DNA from: Pinus tabuliformis
Lineage: Eukaryota; Streptophyta; Pinopsida; Pinales; Pinaceae
Assembly: GCA_031772625.1 (NCBI GenBank)
Contig: CM062811.1
Coordinates: forward strand, 650,444,871-650,508,870
Reading direction: 5' to 3'
DNA length: 64,000 nucleotides
The notes beneath the pieces are model-generated. The model was not told the origin of the DNA, ran no database searches, and saw only the letters and a program-made list of their open reading frames with translations. This document shows, piece after piece, positions 20,601-32,110 of the stretch. Both the position numbers and the translations under genes were made by a program. Each line of letters starts with the position of its first letter. Within the stretch, counting starts at the first letter, position 1.

Positions 20601-22396
20601 ACTTAACCTCTAAACAATACAACTAAGAATCATAGCTTCACGCAGACATTTACCGCAGGAACTCTACCGCAGACCAAACATCGCACAGACTGCAGAGCTA
20701 AACAAGCAAGTAACAATACCAACCCAAATGCCGCAAAGACAGTAAAACACAAGCCGAACATTCCAGCATCTCGAGAACGGACACCTGGCCGCCGATCAGA
20801 CCACCAGACCGCATGCAACCACGTGCCCCTCATGCGCGCCACGTGCCATTCGCCTCGAACCATGTGAAGCGCATAATAAGACCCCCAACCCTTTCCGCCC
20901 CGTAAACCTTAGTTCGACTTAGGAAATATGCCAAATATTTGCAAAAATCGCGTCCGTCAACCCATGGACAAACCCTCAGTATTCAACCAGAATGCCATTA
21001 ACTTATAATGCTCAAATAACCATGGACACTTGCATGCACGTAAGACAAAACCTCAGTATTCAACCAGAAGACAAACCCTCAGTATTCACAATAATAATCC
21101 AAATTCCATTAACTTATAATGCAGCAGCCGAACTTAACCTCTAAACAATACAACTAAGAGTCATAGCTTCACGCAGACATTTACCCAAATTTGCATAAAA
21201 CCCATGCAGCTAAGACAAACCCTCAGTATTCAACCAGAATGCCATTAACTTATAATGCTCAAATAACCATGGACTCTTGCATGCAGCTAACACAGCAGGC
21301 AGGAACCGCATTGTGTTTTCACCGCAGACAATAGAACAAATAGAAAGGAAAAATCGCACAGACCGCGCAGCTAAACAACCAAGTAACCATAATAACCCAA
21401 AGGCCGCGAACAGGGTAAAACCCAAATAGCAATGGACTCTTGCATGCAGGTAACAGAAACCCTCAGTATTTAACCAGAATGCCATACAGTAGCCGAACTT
21501 ACCAAAGTCACACCGAGCAGACAGGAACCCCACCGCAGACAAAAAATCGCACAGACTGCAGAGCTAAACAAACAACTAAGAATACTCGAGCAGGCAGGAA
21601 CTCCACCGCAGACGAAAAATCGCACAGACTGCAGAGCTAAACAAGCAAGTAACAATACCAACGCAAAGGCCGCGAAGACAGTAAAACCCAAGCCGAACTT
21701 TCTAGCATGTCGAGCAGGAACAACTGGCCGCCGATGAGACCACCATAGCACGTGCCGACCACAGCTAAGACAAACCCTCAGTATTCAACCAGAATGCCAT
21801 TAACTTATAATGTTCAACTAACCATGGACTCTTGCATGCACGTAAGAGAAACCCTCAGTATCTAACCAGAAGACAAACCCTCAGTATTCAATCAGAATGC
21901 CATTAACTTATAATGCTCAACTAACCATCGACTCTGGCATGCAGGCCACACAGTAGCCGAACTCACCAAAGTCACACCGAGCAGGCAGGAACTCCACCGC
22001 AGACGAAAAATCGCACAGACTGCAAGTAACAATACCCACGCAGGCAGGAACTCTACCTCAGACCAAACATCGCACAGACTGCAAAGCTACACAAGCAAGT
22101 AACAATACCAACCCAAATGCCGCGAAGACAGTAAAACAGAAGCCGAACGTTCCAGCATCTCGAGGACGGACACCTGGCCGCCGATCACACCACCAAACCG
22201 CATGCAACCACGTGCCCCTCACGCGCGCCACGTGCCATTCGCCTCGAACCATGCGAAGCGCGTAATAAGACCCCAACCCTTTCCACCCCGTAAACCTTAA
22301 TTCGACTTAGGAAATATGCCAAATATTTCCAAATATTGCGCCGGTCAACCCAAAGTCAGCGATCTATCGATCGGTTATAGTCCCCGGCAGGGACTA
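17690..22396 (-). repeat. Complex repeat mosaic with hydrophobic mini-ORFs
   Basis: A patchwork of recurring modules. AATGCCATTAACTTATAATG occurs more than ten times. Others are CTCAAATAACCATGGACTCT, ACAAACCCTCAGTATTCAAC, GAAAAATCGCACAGACTGCA and CATCTCGAGGA. A larger unit repeats with a 1.37-kb offset (17,696-17,835 versus 19,064-19,205). On the minus strand several copies encode near-identical hydrophobic peptides (GFTVFAAFGLVLLLACLALQ at about 20,700 and related frames at 18,600, 19,700, 21,400, 21,650 and 22,150). The right end carries two CACGTG boxes (about 22,208 and 22,228) and TAGTCCCTGCCGG on the minus strand. It is inverted relative to 10,690-11,815. It may be amplified transposon ends or duplicated promoter/first-exon sequence. 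Confidence 0.7.
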
Positions 22397-25289
22397 ATAA
22401 GACCTGCCATAAATAAAATAAAATGACATTATATGTGACTACTTGACATCGAATGGTATTAATGTTGATGGTACATTGGTACATTAAATATATTTGCAAA
22501 ACTTAGAGTTAAATTTTGGGTTTGGGGTTCCACATGGCGCTGATGTTGTGGAGTGTCAGCGTTAGGTCTCCAAAATCCAAGGCATCTGCTGCGGCATTTA
22601 AGAATCCAAGGCGAAATGGATTTCTAGAACAAGGCTTTAATTGCACAGACAATACTTTATACGGCTAGACTTAAGTAGGGGTCATTTCTGTTGCTAGGAG
22701 GGAGGGGCCTACCAAACTTATAACAAAGTGGGTGTGTCCTTCCCCGTCTCTGGCCTTGTAAATGTGCATGGAGATTAGGATTATCGGCTATGTTGCATAA
22801 TGTTACAAATGCTAATAGCCCGTTCTTTGCTCTCTCCATTTTGCGGTTGCTCCTCAATTTTGTTTCAAGCACACTTACTAAATATTTCGTGCTTTCCATG
22901 TGGTCTGTTAAAACAATGCCTTTGGTAATTAATTACTACTCCGTGTTTGATATTTCAGCACATAACAAATTTAGTGCACCATGTTTTTTTATCTTTTCTA
23001 TTTCTTGTGTATAGAAGATTTTAATGGCACGTGCCCCAGCTCCTGTCCCGTCCCCTTCCAAACCCTCCTAGATGAATTAGACACAGTTTTGGCAAAAAGC
23101 AGCTAATATGAACAGGACAGTGATAATCACAGTCTTGAATGTGGCTTGGGCCGAGCCAAATACCACGATAGCCTCATTGTGGGTGAAGGGACACAAGAAT
23201 TGCTAACTTTTTTTTCATTATCACCATGGATGTTGTCTCCAAATTCATTCATACCGCTACTCTATGAAGACAAGGTGTGTTGATTTCTCTACAGAGGAGT
23301 TGTTCATGTCTGAAGTTTACTTAAAGATTATGTAGAGGCAGTTTCGCTTCTTGGGAGAAATTTTGGAGCGTTGTTATAAGATTTTTTTTTTTCGGTAAGT
23401 ATCTGAAAAGCCCCTAGAACTTTGTATCCCTGCAATTTTGTATGCCTGGAAATTAAAGGATAGGAAGAGAGGCAAGATCATCTATCAAATTTTATTTTTG
23501 AAAGGCATTGTGGTGGTCTAATTCCAGGGATAACATTGAAGAATTTAAAACCTTGTTATTCATTTTGATGGTAGGTTTGGGAAATATTTTGAAATAAAAC
23601 ATGGGCAAAGTCAAATAATTGATTTTGATGATAGGTTTGGGAAATATTTTGAAATAAAATATGGGCAAAGTCAAATAATTAATTTTGATGATAGGTTTGG
23701 GAAATATTTTGAAATAAAATATGGGCAAAGTCAAATAGTTGACTTCATTCTTATTAGTCTCAATTTCAAAATATTCCCAAAAATCTACCATTAACTAAAT
23801 TCAAATTCAACTACAAAACACTTTATATAGTCATTTACTTATCAGTTATCACAGGGTTTTCATACTTTGAACGCTCTGATTGGCAAGTTGCCAAATGGTC
23901 CTTTTTTTCCCTTTCATTCTGGCCAACAACTGATGCAAATAATTGAATCTACAATGACAATTAAGTTTATGTAGCTCAAAATAAAACAATATGATTCTTG
24001 AGCCTTTACACAAAATAATTCTTGAACATATTTTTTTTAGTTTTACTCAAATGATACCTGAACCTGAGGTTACATTGTAACAGATCAAGTTGGGTTCCTC
24101 TTATTCCTTTTAGGAGGCCCGACAGTCATACTTTCCCAAACAGCCCAGATCATAGGGACTGAAATATATTCTACCAAGTTGTCAAATTGCCACTCGGATC
24201 GTCATCTGTTGTTCCATGAAAAATTCTGATCTACCTTATCCTCTGGCTGAAATTTAGCCCTTCTTTCCTATAATATCTCATCATGCAAAACCCACTTATT
24301 TACGGTGATGGCCTGAGATCATTTTTATACTCCTATTCAACCTTGATTACGGTTCTGTCCAGGTTCTGACAAGCCCTTAAAGCATAAATATCTCATCGCT
24401 CAAGGCCTTATTGATTGGACTCATAATTCTACTTTGCTTATGGTTCTACTCATGGTCTACCGTACCTAAATTTCAAAAAGCGGATGGTTTAGAATGCTTC
24501 ACAATTTAATTTCACTTTGACTGTGGCTTCTGGCCAGAAAATCTGTTGTTGCACAATGCAAACAGTCAGGCAAATAATACTTACACAGCCATCCATAAGT
24601 TGCCTATAAATTTTTTTTTTTTTTTTTTTAAAGAGGGCCGTCTATTAAAAAAATGAGTTCCACATAAATTTTATGAATTAAATCCATCTCTATTGATAAT
24701 ACTTGCGATTTTGTTTTCGAACACAAAGGAATACGTTGTTTAGTCGAAGATCTTGCTATTTCTTGGAATATACTGAATTTTTTCTCTTAATATTTTACCA
24801 ATTGGGTTTTACTAGATGGGAAAGGAGGGATTATCTCGTATTAGGTCTCAGTTGTCTTGAAATGTGTACTGTGTTCAGTTTAACTACAATGGCATAATCA
24901 ACCATTTTCCTCTGGAGGAAGGATTTTTTATCTCTCTATTTTCTAAACTTGAGAACTTTTTACTTACGATTTTCCCGACGGGGTTTGACTGAATGGTGAA
25001 GAGGTGGGGTTCAAGTCGCACTACCCACTGTGATCTCTGTAGTCTTATGTCATCTTTACTATAATGTTGCGGTGTTTTTCCACCATGTTTATTTTAGTTG
25101 ACAGCTGGATTTATGCTTAAGAGGTTGTATTTTTCATGCGTCAAGTTTCAAATTCGTATTTTATTTCTCAGCTATATTTTGTTTTAGTCTTTTATTTAGG
25201 AAACCTGCAGATGCATTTATTTGGAATCTGGATGCAGAGTTTCATTTGCATTTGACATGTCTGGAATGTATGTTTCTCTTGTTTTGCAG
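22397..25289. other. Intergenic sequence with minor repeats
   Basis: No intact gene. Positions 23,562-23,742 contain three copies of a 60-bp unit (GGTTTGGGAAATATTTTGAA, ATGGGCAAAGTCAAATA). T-runs at about 23,382 and 24,609-24,629 look like the tails of minus-strand retroposons. The short frame at 22,657-22,899 (minus) contains a Pro/Arg-rich end but no recognised domain. Confidence 0.5.
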
Positions 25290-25404
25290 TTGCTTTACAG
25301 AAGTACAATGGAAACTTCCTTGTTAATATATTGGTCAAGTGGAAGGAGTCTGAATACTCAGCAACTGTAGATGGTCTTGTTTATTACATTATTCCGTCTT
25401 CCAG
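25290..25404 (-). other. Opposite strand of SEC61 relic exon: nothing seen
   Basis: The coding signal in this interval is on the + strand (see the SEC61 alpha exon entries). The minus strand shows no support. Confidence 0.2.
25290..25404 (+). pseudogene. SEC61 alpha pseudogene, exon A
   Basis: Preceded by the acceptor TTTTGCAG and followed by the donor GTAAATG. After a one-base deletion near the start, the + strand reads YNGNFLVNILVKWKESEYS and then LVYYIIPSS. This matches the conserved eukaryotic Sec61 alpha segment that normally reads SGNFLV..KWKESEYS. Relative to the family, the loop after SEYS is about three residues short. Sec61 alpha is the pore subunit of the ER protein translocon. 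The donor region (CCAGGTAAATGCCT) is duplicated about 40 bp downstream. The copy is dead; see exons B and C. Confidence 0.85.
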
Positions 25405-27354
25405 GTAAATGCCTACATAATGTTTTCTATTCCACCATCCAGGTAAATGCCTGCACAATGTTTTTGTTTTGGTCAATAAAATTGAAGGGTTATCACTAGT
25501 CCTTGTTTCTCAATTCGCTTGGGATCTTGGAATAGCTATAAACAATCCGGCGGAACATTTACAAACAATCAAACGGAATATTTAGCCCATGAAAAGGATT
25601 GGAGATCGTCAAGACACTCAAAATCTCCAAAATAATTGTTTTTGGGACTCTATACTCGCCATCTGTTAGTTCATCAAAGCCCAAAAGGCAATCCTCAACA
25701 TTAAGTCCAAGAATCTTCACCTCAATATCCCAGTTTGAACAAGTGAAACTTTTATCATGTTTTAAGAAATTTGAACTCTAGGGTGCTAATATGACCCAAA
25801 GTGTAATTGAAATGAATCAAGGCTGGACTTCATTCCAATCCCTTAATAATGCTAGGTATTCTAAATTATTCTATGACAGTTTGGGAGAGAGCTTCCCTTT
25901 CCTCTCTCCTCCCTTCGAATTCGATGAGTCTCTCGAAGAGCAATCAATAACAATTCAAAGTGGATCTCTGGGCCCAGCACCATCTTTGCTCTTCGGTCAG
26001 CCCTCTACGATCTCCGGATTTGCATGGATCGTCCTAGTTGTCAAACGTCGGCGTAGAGGTGGCCACACATTCTGGCACTCCTCCTTCACGGAGGTTTTGT
26101 CCATTTATGTTGCCTTAGTCATGAGTTATTGCAGAACTCGTCGGATGCGGTGTTCTATGTTATAGACTTGATTACGGAGTTCATTCTTTTGCCATGCTTT
26201 TCTCTTCCGACGTCACTTCTTTGTCCAGGCGATTTTCCTTTGTCCAGGCGATTTTTCCGCGGGGATTCAGGTCTATTCGTTGCAGGATGGATCGTGCCAG
26301 AGCCCTGGCCTCATCTATTTACGAATTCACTCGAGCCTTCTGCTTTCAATCTGGACTTCGCTGGCTTCTAAAGTTGGTAATGCTAACTCCTGTGAGTCTG
26401 GTTGCTAGGTTTTGGCCCCTCTTCCTTCCCAATTGTTTCATCTAGCTATACAAGTGGGTGGTGTGATTTTATCTATGTTGGGCAGCAGTGATTTGGGCTT
26501 TCGTTCTAGGATGGCTTGCAATTCCAACCCTCATGAGAATCTCAATGCAGCTGCAGTGATTGACAAACTGCTGGACGCAACCCAGGCCTTGCTTGCCTCA
26601 ATTCAGAAACAAAGACATGGTCGAGACGCAAAGATGTTCCTTCCAACTCTTCCAGGAGGATAAGTTGTTATCTCATCGTGCTTATATGGAGAATTCATTG
26701 GACGAGTTAAGGGAGGAAGTTCATTCGCTCAGTTCCTGGGTGGCTGCGTTGGAAGTCTCCTCCTCTCCTTCTAACAGGATGGCAATTGGAGGTCGTTACC
26801 CTGCGGCTCCTGCAGAATGAAAGAGGCCACGTTGCACTAGGGGGTCCGAAGCGGGCTCTCGTTCTTCCTGGTGATCTTTGGCATCGTCACTTGGAGTCAA
26901 ATTTTGGTATTTTGTGACGGGTTAGCTTTAAATCTCTCTGTCATCGTTACTTGGAGTCAAATTTTGGTATTTGGTGACCGGTTAGCTTTAAATCTCTGTG
27001 TCGTTATGCTAGCTTGTAAATTTAACTTCCTTCTTGGGGTTTTGGACTTTGTACAGAGTCTATAGTGGTCATTTTTTCTGTCTGAACTGGCTTAAGAGGT
27101 AGTAAACTCTGTCTTCACTGTATTGAAGACTCGTTTTTTTTCCTTCTAAAAAGCAGATATAAAGGTTCTGGGCCCAATCCCAACTTTTTATTAATACAAA
27201 CACCCTTACCCGTTCCGTTGAAAAAAAAAAAAGTTTGATATGGGTGATAACCATCATAGGGAGGATTTGCTTTATGCATGGATGTTACCGCATATATCCA
27301 AAGAGTCTCGGTCTTACATAACGATTGTGAGTAATAAATTATCGTTGTATGTAG
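25405..27354 (+). other. SEC61 relic intron with a poly(A)-tailed insertion
   Basis: The intron between exons A and B is about 1.95 kb. Its right part ends in TTATTAATACAAACACCC and then A12 (27,221-27,232), a LINE-like 3' terminus. Within it, 26,881-27,001 is a 60-bp tandem duplication (CACTTGGAGTCAAATTTTGG). An 86-codon frame at 26,560-26,820 contains a mixed-charge segment (YMENSLDELREEVHSLSSWV). I could not locate a TSD, so the 5' limit of the insertion is unknown. Confidence 0.55.
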
Positions 27355-27489
27355 CTTGCTAGAGATGGCAGCAAATACTTTCCATGTTCTTTTCTATTTG
27401 ACTTTTATGCTGACAGCATGTGCACTGTTTCAAACACATGGATTGAAGTATCTAGTTCATCTGCCAGAAATGTGGCAAAGCAACTAAAG
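27355..27489 (+). pseudogene. SEC61 alpha pseudogene, exon B
   Basis: Between the acceptor TTGTATGTAG and the donor AAAG|GTATG. The + strand reads EMAANTFHVLFYLTFMLTAC, ALF, a one-base deletion at about 27,428-27,436, then WIEVSSSSARNVAKQLK. This is the Sec61 alpha segment between the late transmembrane helices (family DMAANPFHALFY, TWIEVSGSSARDVAKQLK). The frameshift would abolish the protein. Confidence 0.88.
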
Positions 27490-27599
27490 GTATGAAATTA
27501 GAAAGGAGTACCTAGTTTTATAGATTTCTATTTTTTCATCATTTGCTGATTACTTATTCTTTGATATCCAAATGAAAATTTTATTCCTTTAAAATGCAG

Positions 27600-27839
27600 G
27601 GGCAACAGATGGTTATGCCAGGCCACAGAGAATCTAATCTTCAGAAAGAGCTAAACCGTTACATACCAGCAACTGCAACTTTTGGTGGCATGTGCATTGG
27701 TGCTCTTATTGTCATGGCTGATTTTACGGGGGCTATTGGTTCTGGTACAGGAATCCTTCTTGCAGTGACTATTATTTACCAGTACTTTGAGACATTTTAG
27801 AAGGAAAGGGCCAGTGAACTAGGTTTCTTTGGTTTTTAG
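27600..27839 (+). pseudogene. SEC61 alpha pseudogene, last exon
   Basis: Starts after AAATGCAG and reads [20 protein letters not shown], then [20 protein letters not shown] and [19 protein letters not shown], which is unmistakable Sec61 alpha C-terminus. An in-frame TAG at 27,798-27,800 replaces the expected Glu codon. The remaining codons (KERASELGFFGF) continue in frame to the ancestral stop at 27,837-27,839. With the frameshifts in exons A and B, this is an unprocessed (intron-containing) pseudogene, i.e. a segmental rather than retro-copy. Confidence 0.92.
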
Positions 27840-28099
27840 TGCATTTGTTTGCATTTGATCTTTGTAGAAATTTGGGCTCCTGCTCTGGCCATTATAGCAT
27901 TTAAATGTTGGGATGTTTACACCACTTTGAAGTTTTACGACGATCTTTTGATTAGATCTTCAATGTAAAAATACATGAAAGTCAAAAACTGGCAGGCAAA
28001 AAAAGTCTTGCATGTTGTACTGACAATGAGATGTCTAGGGTAGTTTAAAATAACTTTTTTTTTATAAATAAAGGCTGTTGAGATACTATAGAGGCTACT

Positions 28100-28210
28100 C
28101 AAATGCGGTTTTTGGTAATATTTTCAATGTTTTGTTTAGTTATGTGGATTGAAATTTTTTGGTTTTTGGTAATATTTTCAATGTTTTGTTTAGTTAGGTC
28201 AATTGAAATT
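28100..28210. repeat. 51-bp tandem duplication
   Basis: GGTTTTTGGTAATATTTTCA followed by ATGTTTTGTTTAGTTA is present twice in tandem. Confidence 0.8.
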
Positions 28211-28312
28211 CTTTAGATGCAAAACAAGTATTGGTTAATTTCATGAAAACCAATCTGCAGAATTGGAAATAGAAGCATATGTGCATGAATGCAATAGAGA
28301 AAACGGTATTGC

Positions 28313-28726
28313 AGTGAAAGAGACCTTTGGAAAATGTTATTGTTTGAAACAGTTGGAATGGTATCAGTAGGAATCAATATGCATAAATTAAACGGAATAA
28401 ATGGGAAATTGACCAGAAAAGGGTTTGTTTTTAATTGAAATGAGAGTGAAAGAGAACTTTGGAAAATGTTATTGTTTGAAACAATTGGAATGGTATCAGT
28501 AGGAACCAATGTGCATGTTATTGTTTGAAACAGTTGGAATGGTATCAGTAGGAATCAGTATGCATAAATTAAACAGAATAAATGGGAAATTGACCAGAAA
28601 AGGGTTTGTTTTAATTGAAATGAGAGTGAAAGAGAACTTTGGAAAATGTTATTGTTTGAAACAATTGGAATGGTATCAGTAAGAATCAATGTGCATAAAT
28701 TAAACAGAATAAATGGGAAATTAATA
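28313..28726. repeat. Tandem repeat, about 131-bp units
   Basis: Three copies of a unit containing GGAAAATGTTATTGTTTGAA, TGGAATGGTATCAGTA, CATAAATTAAAC and ATAAATGGGAAATTGACCAG. Unit starts lie near 28,313, 28,444 and 28,624; an extra 49-bp partial copy sits between units 2 and 3. Confidence 0.85.
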
Positions 28727-29068
28727 GTCCTTTCAATAATGTGCCTTGCTTGGAATATCTTGTTGGATGGTGCCTTGTACATAAAATTGAACAATAACTA
28801 AAATTGTATCATTTTGTGGTACATATTTGTCAAAGTTTTAGGAGCATTTGGTAGACTTATCTAGCCATATGCCAGGAACAGAGAAATGTCCCTTGCGTGT
28901 TTAGTATGAGAGTTGATATCCATTGTTTAACAAGATCTTGGGTGATATTGTAGATATGATGCCTATCACCATTTGCATAATATTCTAGCTATGTGATTCC
29001 TTGTCACGATTTATGTGATATTCTAGATATAAACCTGTCACCCTTTGCATCTAGTGCAGTGAACAGAT

Positions 29069-29490
29069 CTGTTAGTTAATGTATGGTGCCATTGTACATA
29101 GAATTGAATAACAACTAAAATAACACAATTTCGTGACACTAATTGACATCTGTTAGTTATTGTATGGTGCCATTGTACATAGAATTGAACAACAATTAAA
29201 ATAACACAATTTCGTGACACTAATTGACATCTGTTAGTTATTGTATGGTGCCATTGTACATAGAATTGAACAACAACTAAAATAACACAATTTTGTGACA
29301 CTAATTGACATCTGTTAGTTCGTGACACTAATTGACATCTGTTAGTTATTGTATGGTGCCATTGTACATAGAATTGAACAACAACTAAAATAACACAATT
29401 TTGTGACACTAATTGACATTTGTTAGTTATTGAATGGTGCCATTGTACATTGAATTGAACAACAACTAAAATAACACAATTTTGTGACAC
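29069..29490. repeat. 81-bp minisatellite
   Basis: Five units beginning CTGTTAGTTATTGTATGGTG at 29,069, 29,150, 29,231, 29,339 and 29,420, plus a 27-bp partial copy at 29,312-29,338. The period is exactly 81 bp. The minus strand is open across the whole array because 81 is a multiple of three and the unit lacks stops in that frame. Confidence 0.92.
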
Positions 29491-29499
29491 TAATTTGTC

Positions 29500-30329
29500 A
29501 AAATTCAGGGGCACTTGATAGACTCTTCTGGCCATATGCTAGGAACCCCATAAATGCTCTTTGCAGATTTAGTTTGACCATTGATGGTCATTGTTGGAAT
29601 AGGTTTTGGGTAATATTCTAGATATTGCTCTTCTTATTAGATGAGTAATACTCTTCTTGTTATTAGATGAGTAATATTTTAGATATAACCTTTGTTATTA
29701 GATGAGTAATATTCTAGAATTATAGGGGAAAATTTTAAGGGTTAAATTTCGCTATTGAGCTAATTTTCTTTTTTTTTTGGTAAAAAAATTCATAAATCTC
29801 TATTTTTACTAAAAATGACTTTGCTCAAATTCTATAAAATAAAATTCCCTTACTCTAGAAATTTCAAATTTTAATATTTTTACAAAAATATTTCTAAACA
29901 TTATTCAACAATTTCACATTTTACAAATTAGTATAATTTGCCAAAATTTCTACACATCTGTCAACCTTTAGAAAATATTATGTTCTGTTTTTACATGAAG
30001 TTGATTAAAATGAATTTGTAACTGAGCCAGGGGAAACTTTGAAATGGAAGCCCATTATTTTATGGATATGTGTTTTAAAACAATATAATCTTTGGAAATA
30101 AGTCTAGTTGCATGGCAACTGCTCTAGCATCTACAAAACTTATTCCCTCCCTTCTGATATTTCTGGAAGCTTGAAAATGGGTATTGAATTTCTGAGGGCC
30201 ATATTATTTAATTTATAAAAAATTAATAATTCAAACTTGTTATTTTATCAATTTTTAACTAATTTTTAATAAAAAATTAAAAATAAAAAATAAAAAACAT
30301 TTTGTTAAGAGAGATATTAAAAAGTTAAA
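29500..30329. other. AT-rich intergenic sequence
   Basis: No gene. TATTAGATGAGTAATA is repeated three times at 29,630-29,715. The block 29,715-29,960 is AT-rich and loosely resembles the 1571/42,660 repeat family, but too weakly to assign. Confidence 0.4.
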
Positions 30330-30480
30330 CAAGCCTAGATGCATCTTAACTTTGGATCTACCAAAGGTCAAGATGGATCAAATCTCTTGAAATGCAAACC
30401 TCTTTTAAAGTTAAAAGAGACTTTAAAAGAGATTTGAGCCCTCTAGACGCAATCCGAAAGTAAGATAGACGTAGATTAGT
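30330..30480. mobile_element. MITE-like hairpin element, copy 2
   Basis: A diverged copy of 6369-6512. It has AAGCCTAGATGCATCTTAAC at the left, GGATCTACCAA, GATCAAATCTCTTGAAATGC, then AAGAGATTTGAGCCCTCT and a decayed right arm (AGATAGACGTAGATTAG). The right arm has lost more pairing than copy 1, so it is older. Confidence 0.7.
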
Positions 30481-30675
30481 ATTACGATATATTTCATAAA
30501 GCTCACTAAATAAAGTGCATTATTAATAAGTATTTTATAATTGTTTTATACACAAAATTCCCCTATCTCGAAAAAAAACAGTGACATACTACCACTTCTC
30601 TGGTTAGTAAATACATCCATATTAACAGTAAATTATAAATAAAATTTACAAAATATATACATTAAATTGAATTCA

Positions 30676-30952
30676 TAGCGGCTGGGGCGGATGGCTTTCG
30701 CTTCCCCCCAGCCGCGATCGAATCTTGCGGCGGTTGGTTGTGGACCCCCCGATTTGGTATCTGCGGGCTTCGGCCTACGATTTGTAACGGCTATGCCGTT
30801 AATATTCTGCGTTGGTTATCTGCTGGCTTCGGCCTATGATTTGTAACGGCTATGCAGTATATTCTGAATTCTGCTGGCTTCGGCCATATGTTGTAAATAT
30901 CTGCTGGCCTAGGCCATATGTTGATTTTCCCTCTGAAAAAAAATCAAAGAAG
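30676..30952 (+). mobile_element. Retroposon 3' part (SINE/LINE-like) with A-tail
   Basis: A GC-rich block ending in A8 (about 30,938-30,945). It contains four degenerate copies of CTGCTGGCTTCGGCC with TATGATTTGTAACGGCTATG between them. The sharp composition change and A-tail suggest a poly(A) retroposon. The sequence on either side (AAATACATCC to GAATTCATA) is duplicated at 30,609-30,675 and 31,419-31,486, so the area also underwent a segmental duplication. Confidence 0.5.
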
Positions 30953-30999
30953 AGTAATGAAATCCAATTCACATTTTCGGGTTTTCCCCTCAAGGCAAC

Positions 31000-32100
31000 C
31001 ACGCAATTGCCTCCCTCTTTGTTGTTCATTTGAGATTGGCCTTCCTTGTCGACTCGAAGCTAGATCAATTTGGGCTTTTCCTTAATCGAGGGAAGCGCTA
31101 GCTTTGTTTGCCTTTCTTCCTGCAGCTCCTGATTCAAGGCCATCACTCGGAAGAAAGATCTTTTTCTCATCCCCCAGACCGAAACCTATATGTAATCCCA
31201 TCGTTTTCACCCTTATTCCATGGTCACGCTTATCTCATTATAAAGCTCCATCACCATAAGCCAAAATGGATTCCATCCGGGGTCACGGCCTGCTTTTCAT
31301 CCCACCAATCAAGCCGCAAACTATGGACCGGTGTCCCGGAATACTTGCACATCTATTTAATTCTGGTATGAAAGAAGAGAAAATGAGAGCCAAAGAGAAT
31401 ATTAAAACACAATACTAAATACATCCCTGTGAACGATAAATTATAAATAAAATTTACAAAATATATACAAGAAAGTGAATTCATATCAAAGAGAAAATGG
31501 GAGCCAAAGAGAATATTAAAACACAATACTGGGATGTTACATGGCTTAATAATAAAAAAATGATGCTGTACTTTAATCCTAACCTTCCTTCTCCCTTGGA
31601 GAATAATAATGCAAGTCCACATATTTTGTGATGTAACACAGACGTGCAAGGTATCCACATCAAATTACTTCATGTGCACACCGTACTTGTAGAATCTCAT
31701 CTGGGGCCTGCAAGTCCATGAAGGAAATAATTAAAAAGAACAACAGACATACGAAAGAAAAGAATAAAAGAAAATTGCAAGAAGATGAAAATAATTAAAA
31801 AGAACAACAGACAGACGAAAGAAGAGAATAAAAGAAAATTACAAGAAGATGAGAAAACAGAAAAGGAAAAAATATGCCTTACTGCATTTTGCAGGCATGG
31901 ATGGCCTTCTTGAACTGTGGGTAGTGATGCCTTTGCCTGGCGATGAAGTTATGAAGAAAAAAAGATGGCTTTTAAAAAAAGGGATGAACGATAATGATAA
32001 GAGGAGTAGGTGGTGAAAGATCATAAACTCACACAGTGGGCTCTTGAAGGAAGAAGAGGAGAAAGATTAGCGAACTGAGTGAACAGAGTCGATAATCTTT
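31000..32100. other. Intergenic sequence with local duplications
   Basis: No gene. GAGCCAAAGAGAATATTAAA occurs at about 31,388 and 31,502. A 62-bp block with AAAAGAACAACAGACA is duplicated at about 31,730-31,853. The rest is unremarkable. Confidence 0.5.
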
Positions 32101-32110
32101 CGTCACAAAT

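Noticed and set aside
22657..22899. 80-codon minus-strand ORF as a gene
   Set aside because: No domain, no splice context, and flanked by decayed repeats; only composition supports it.
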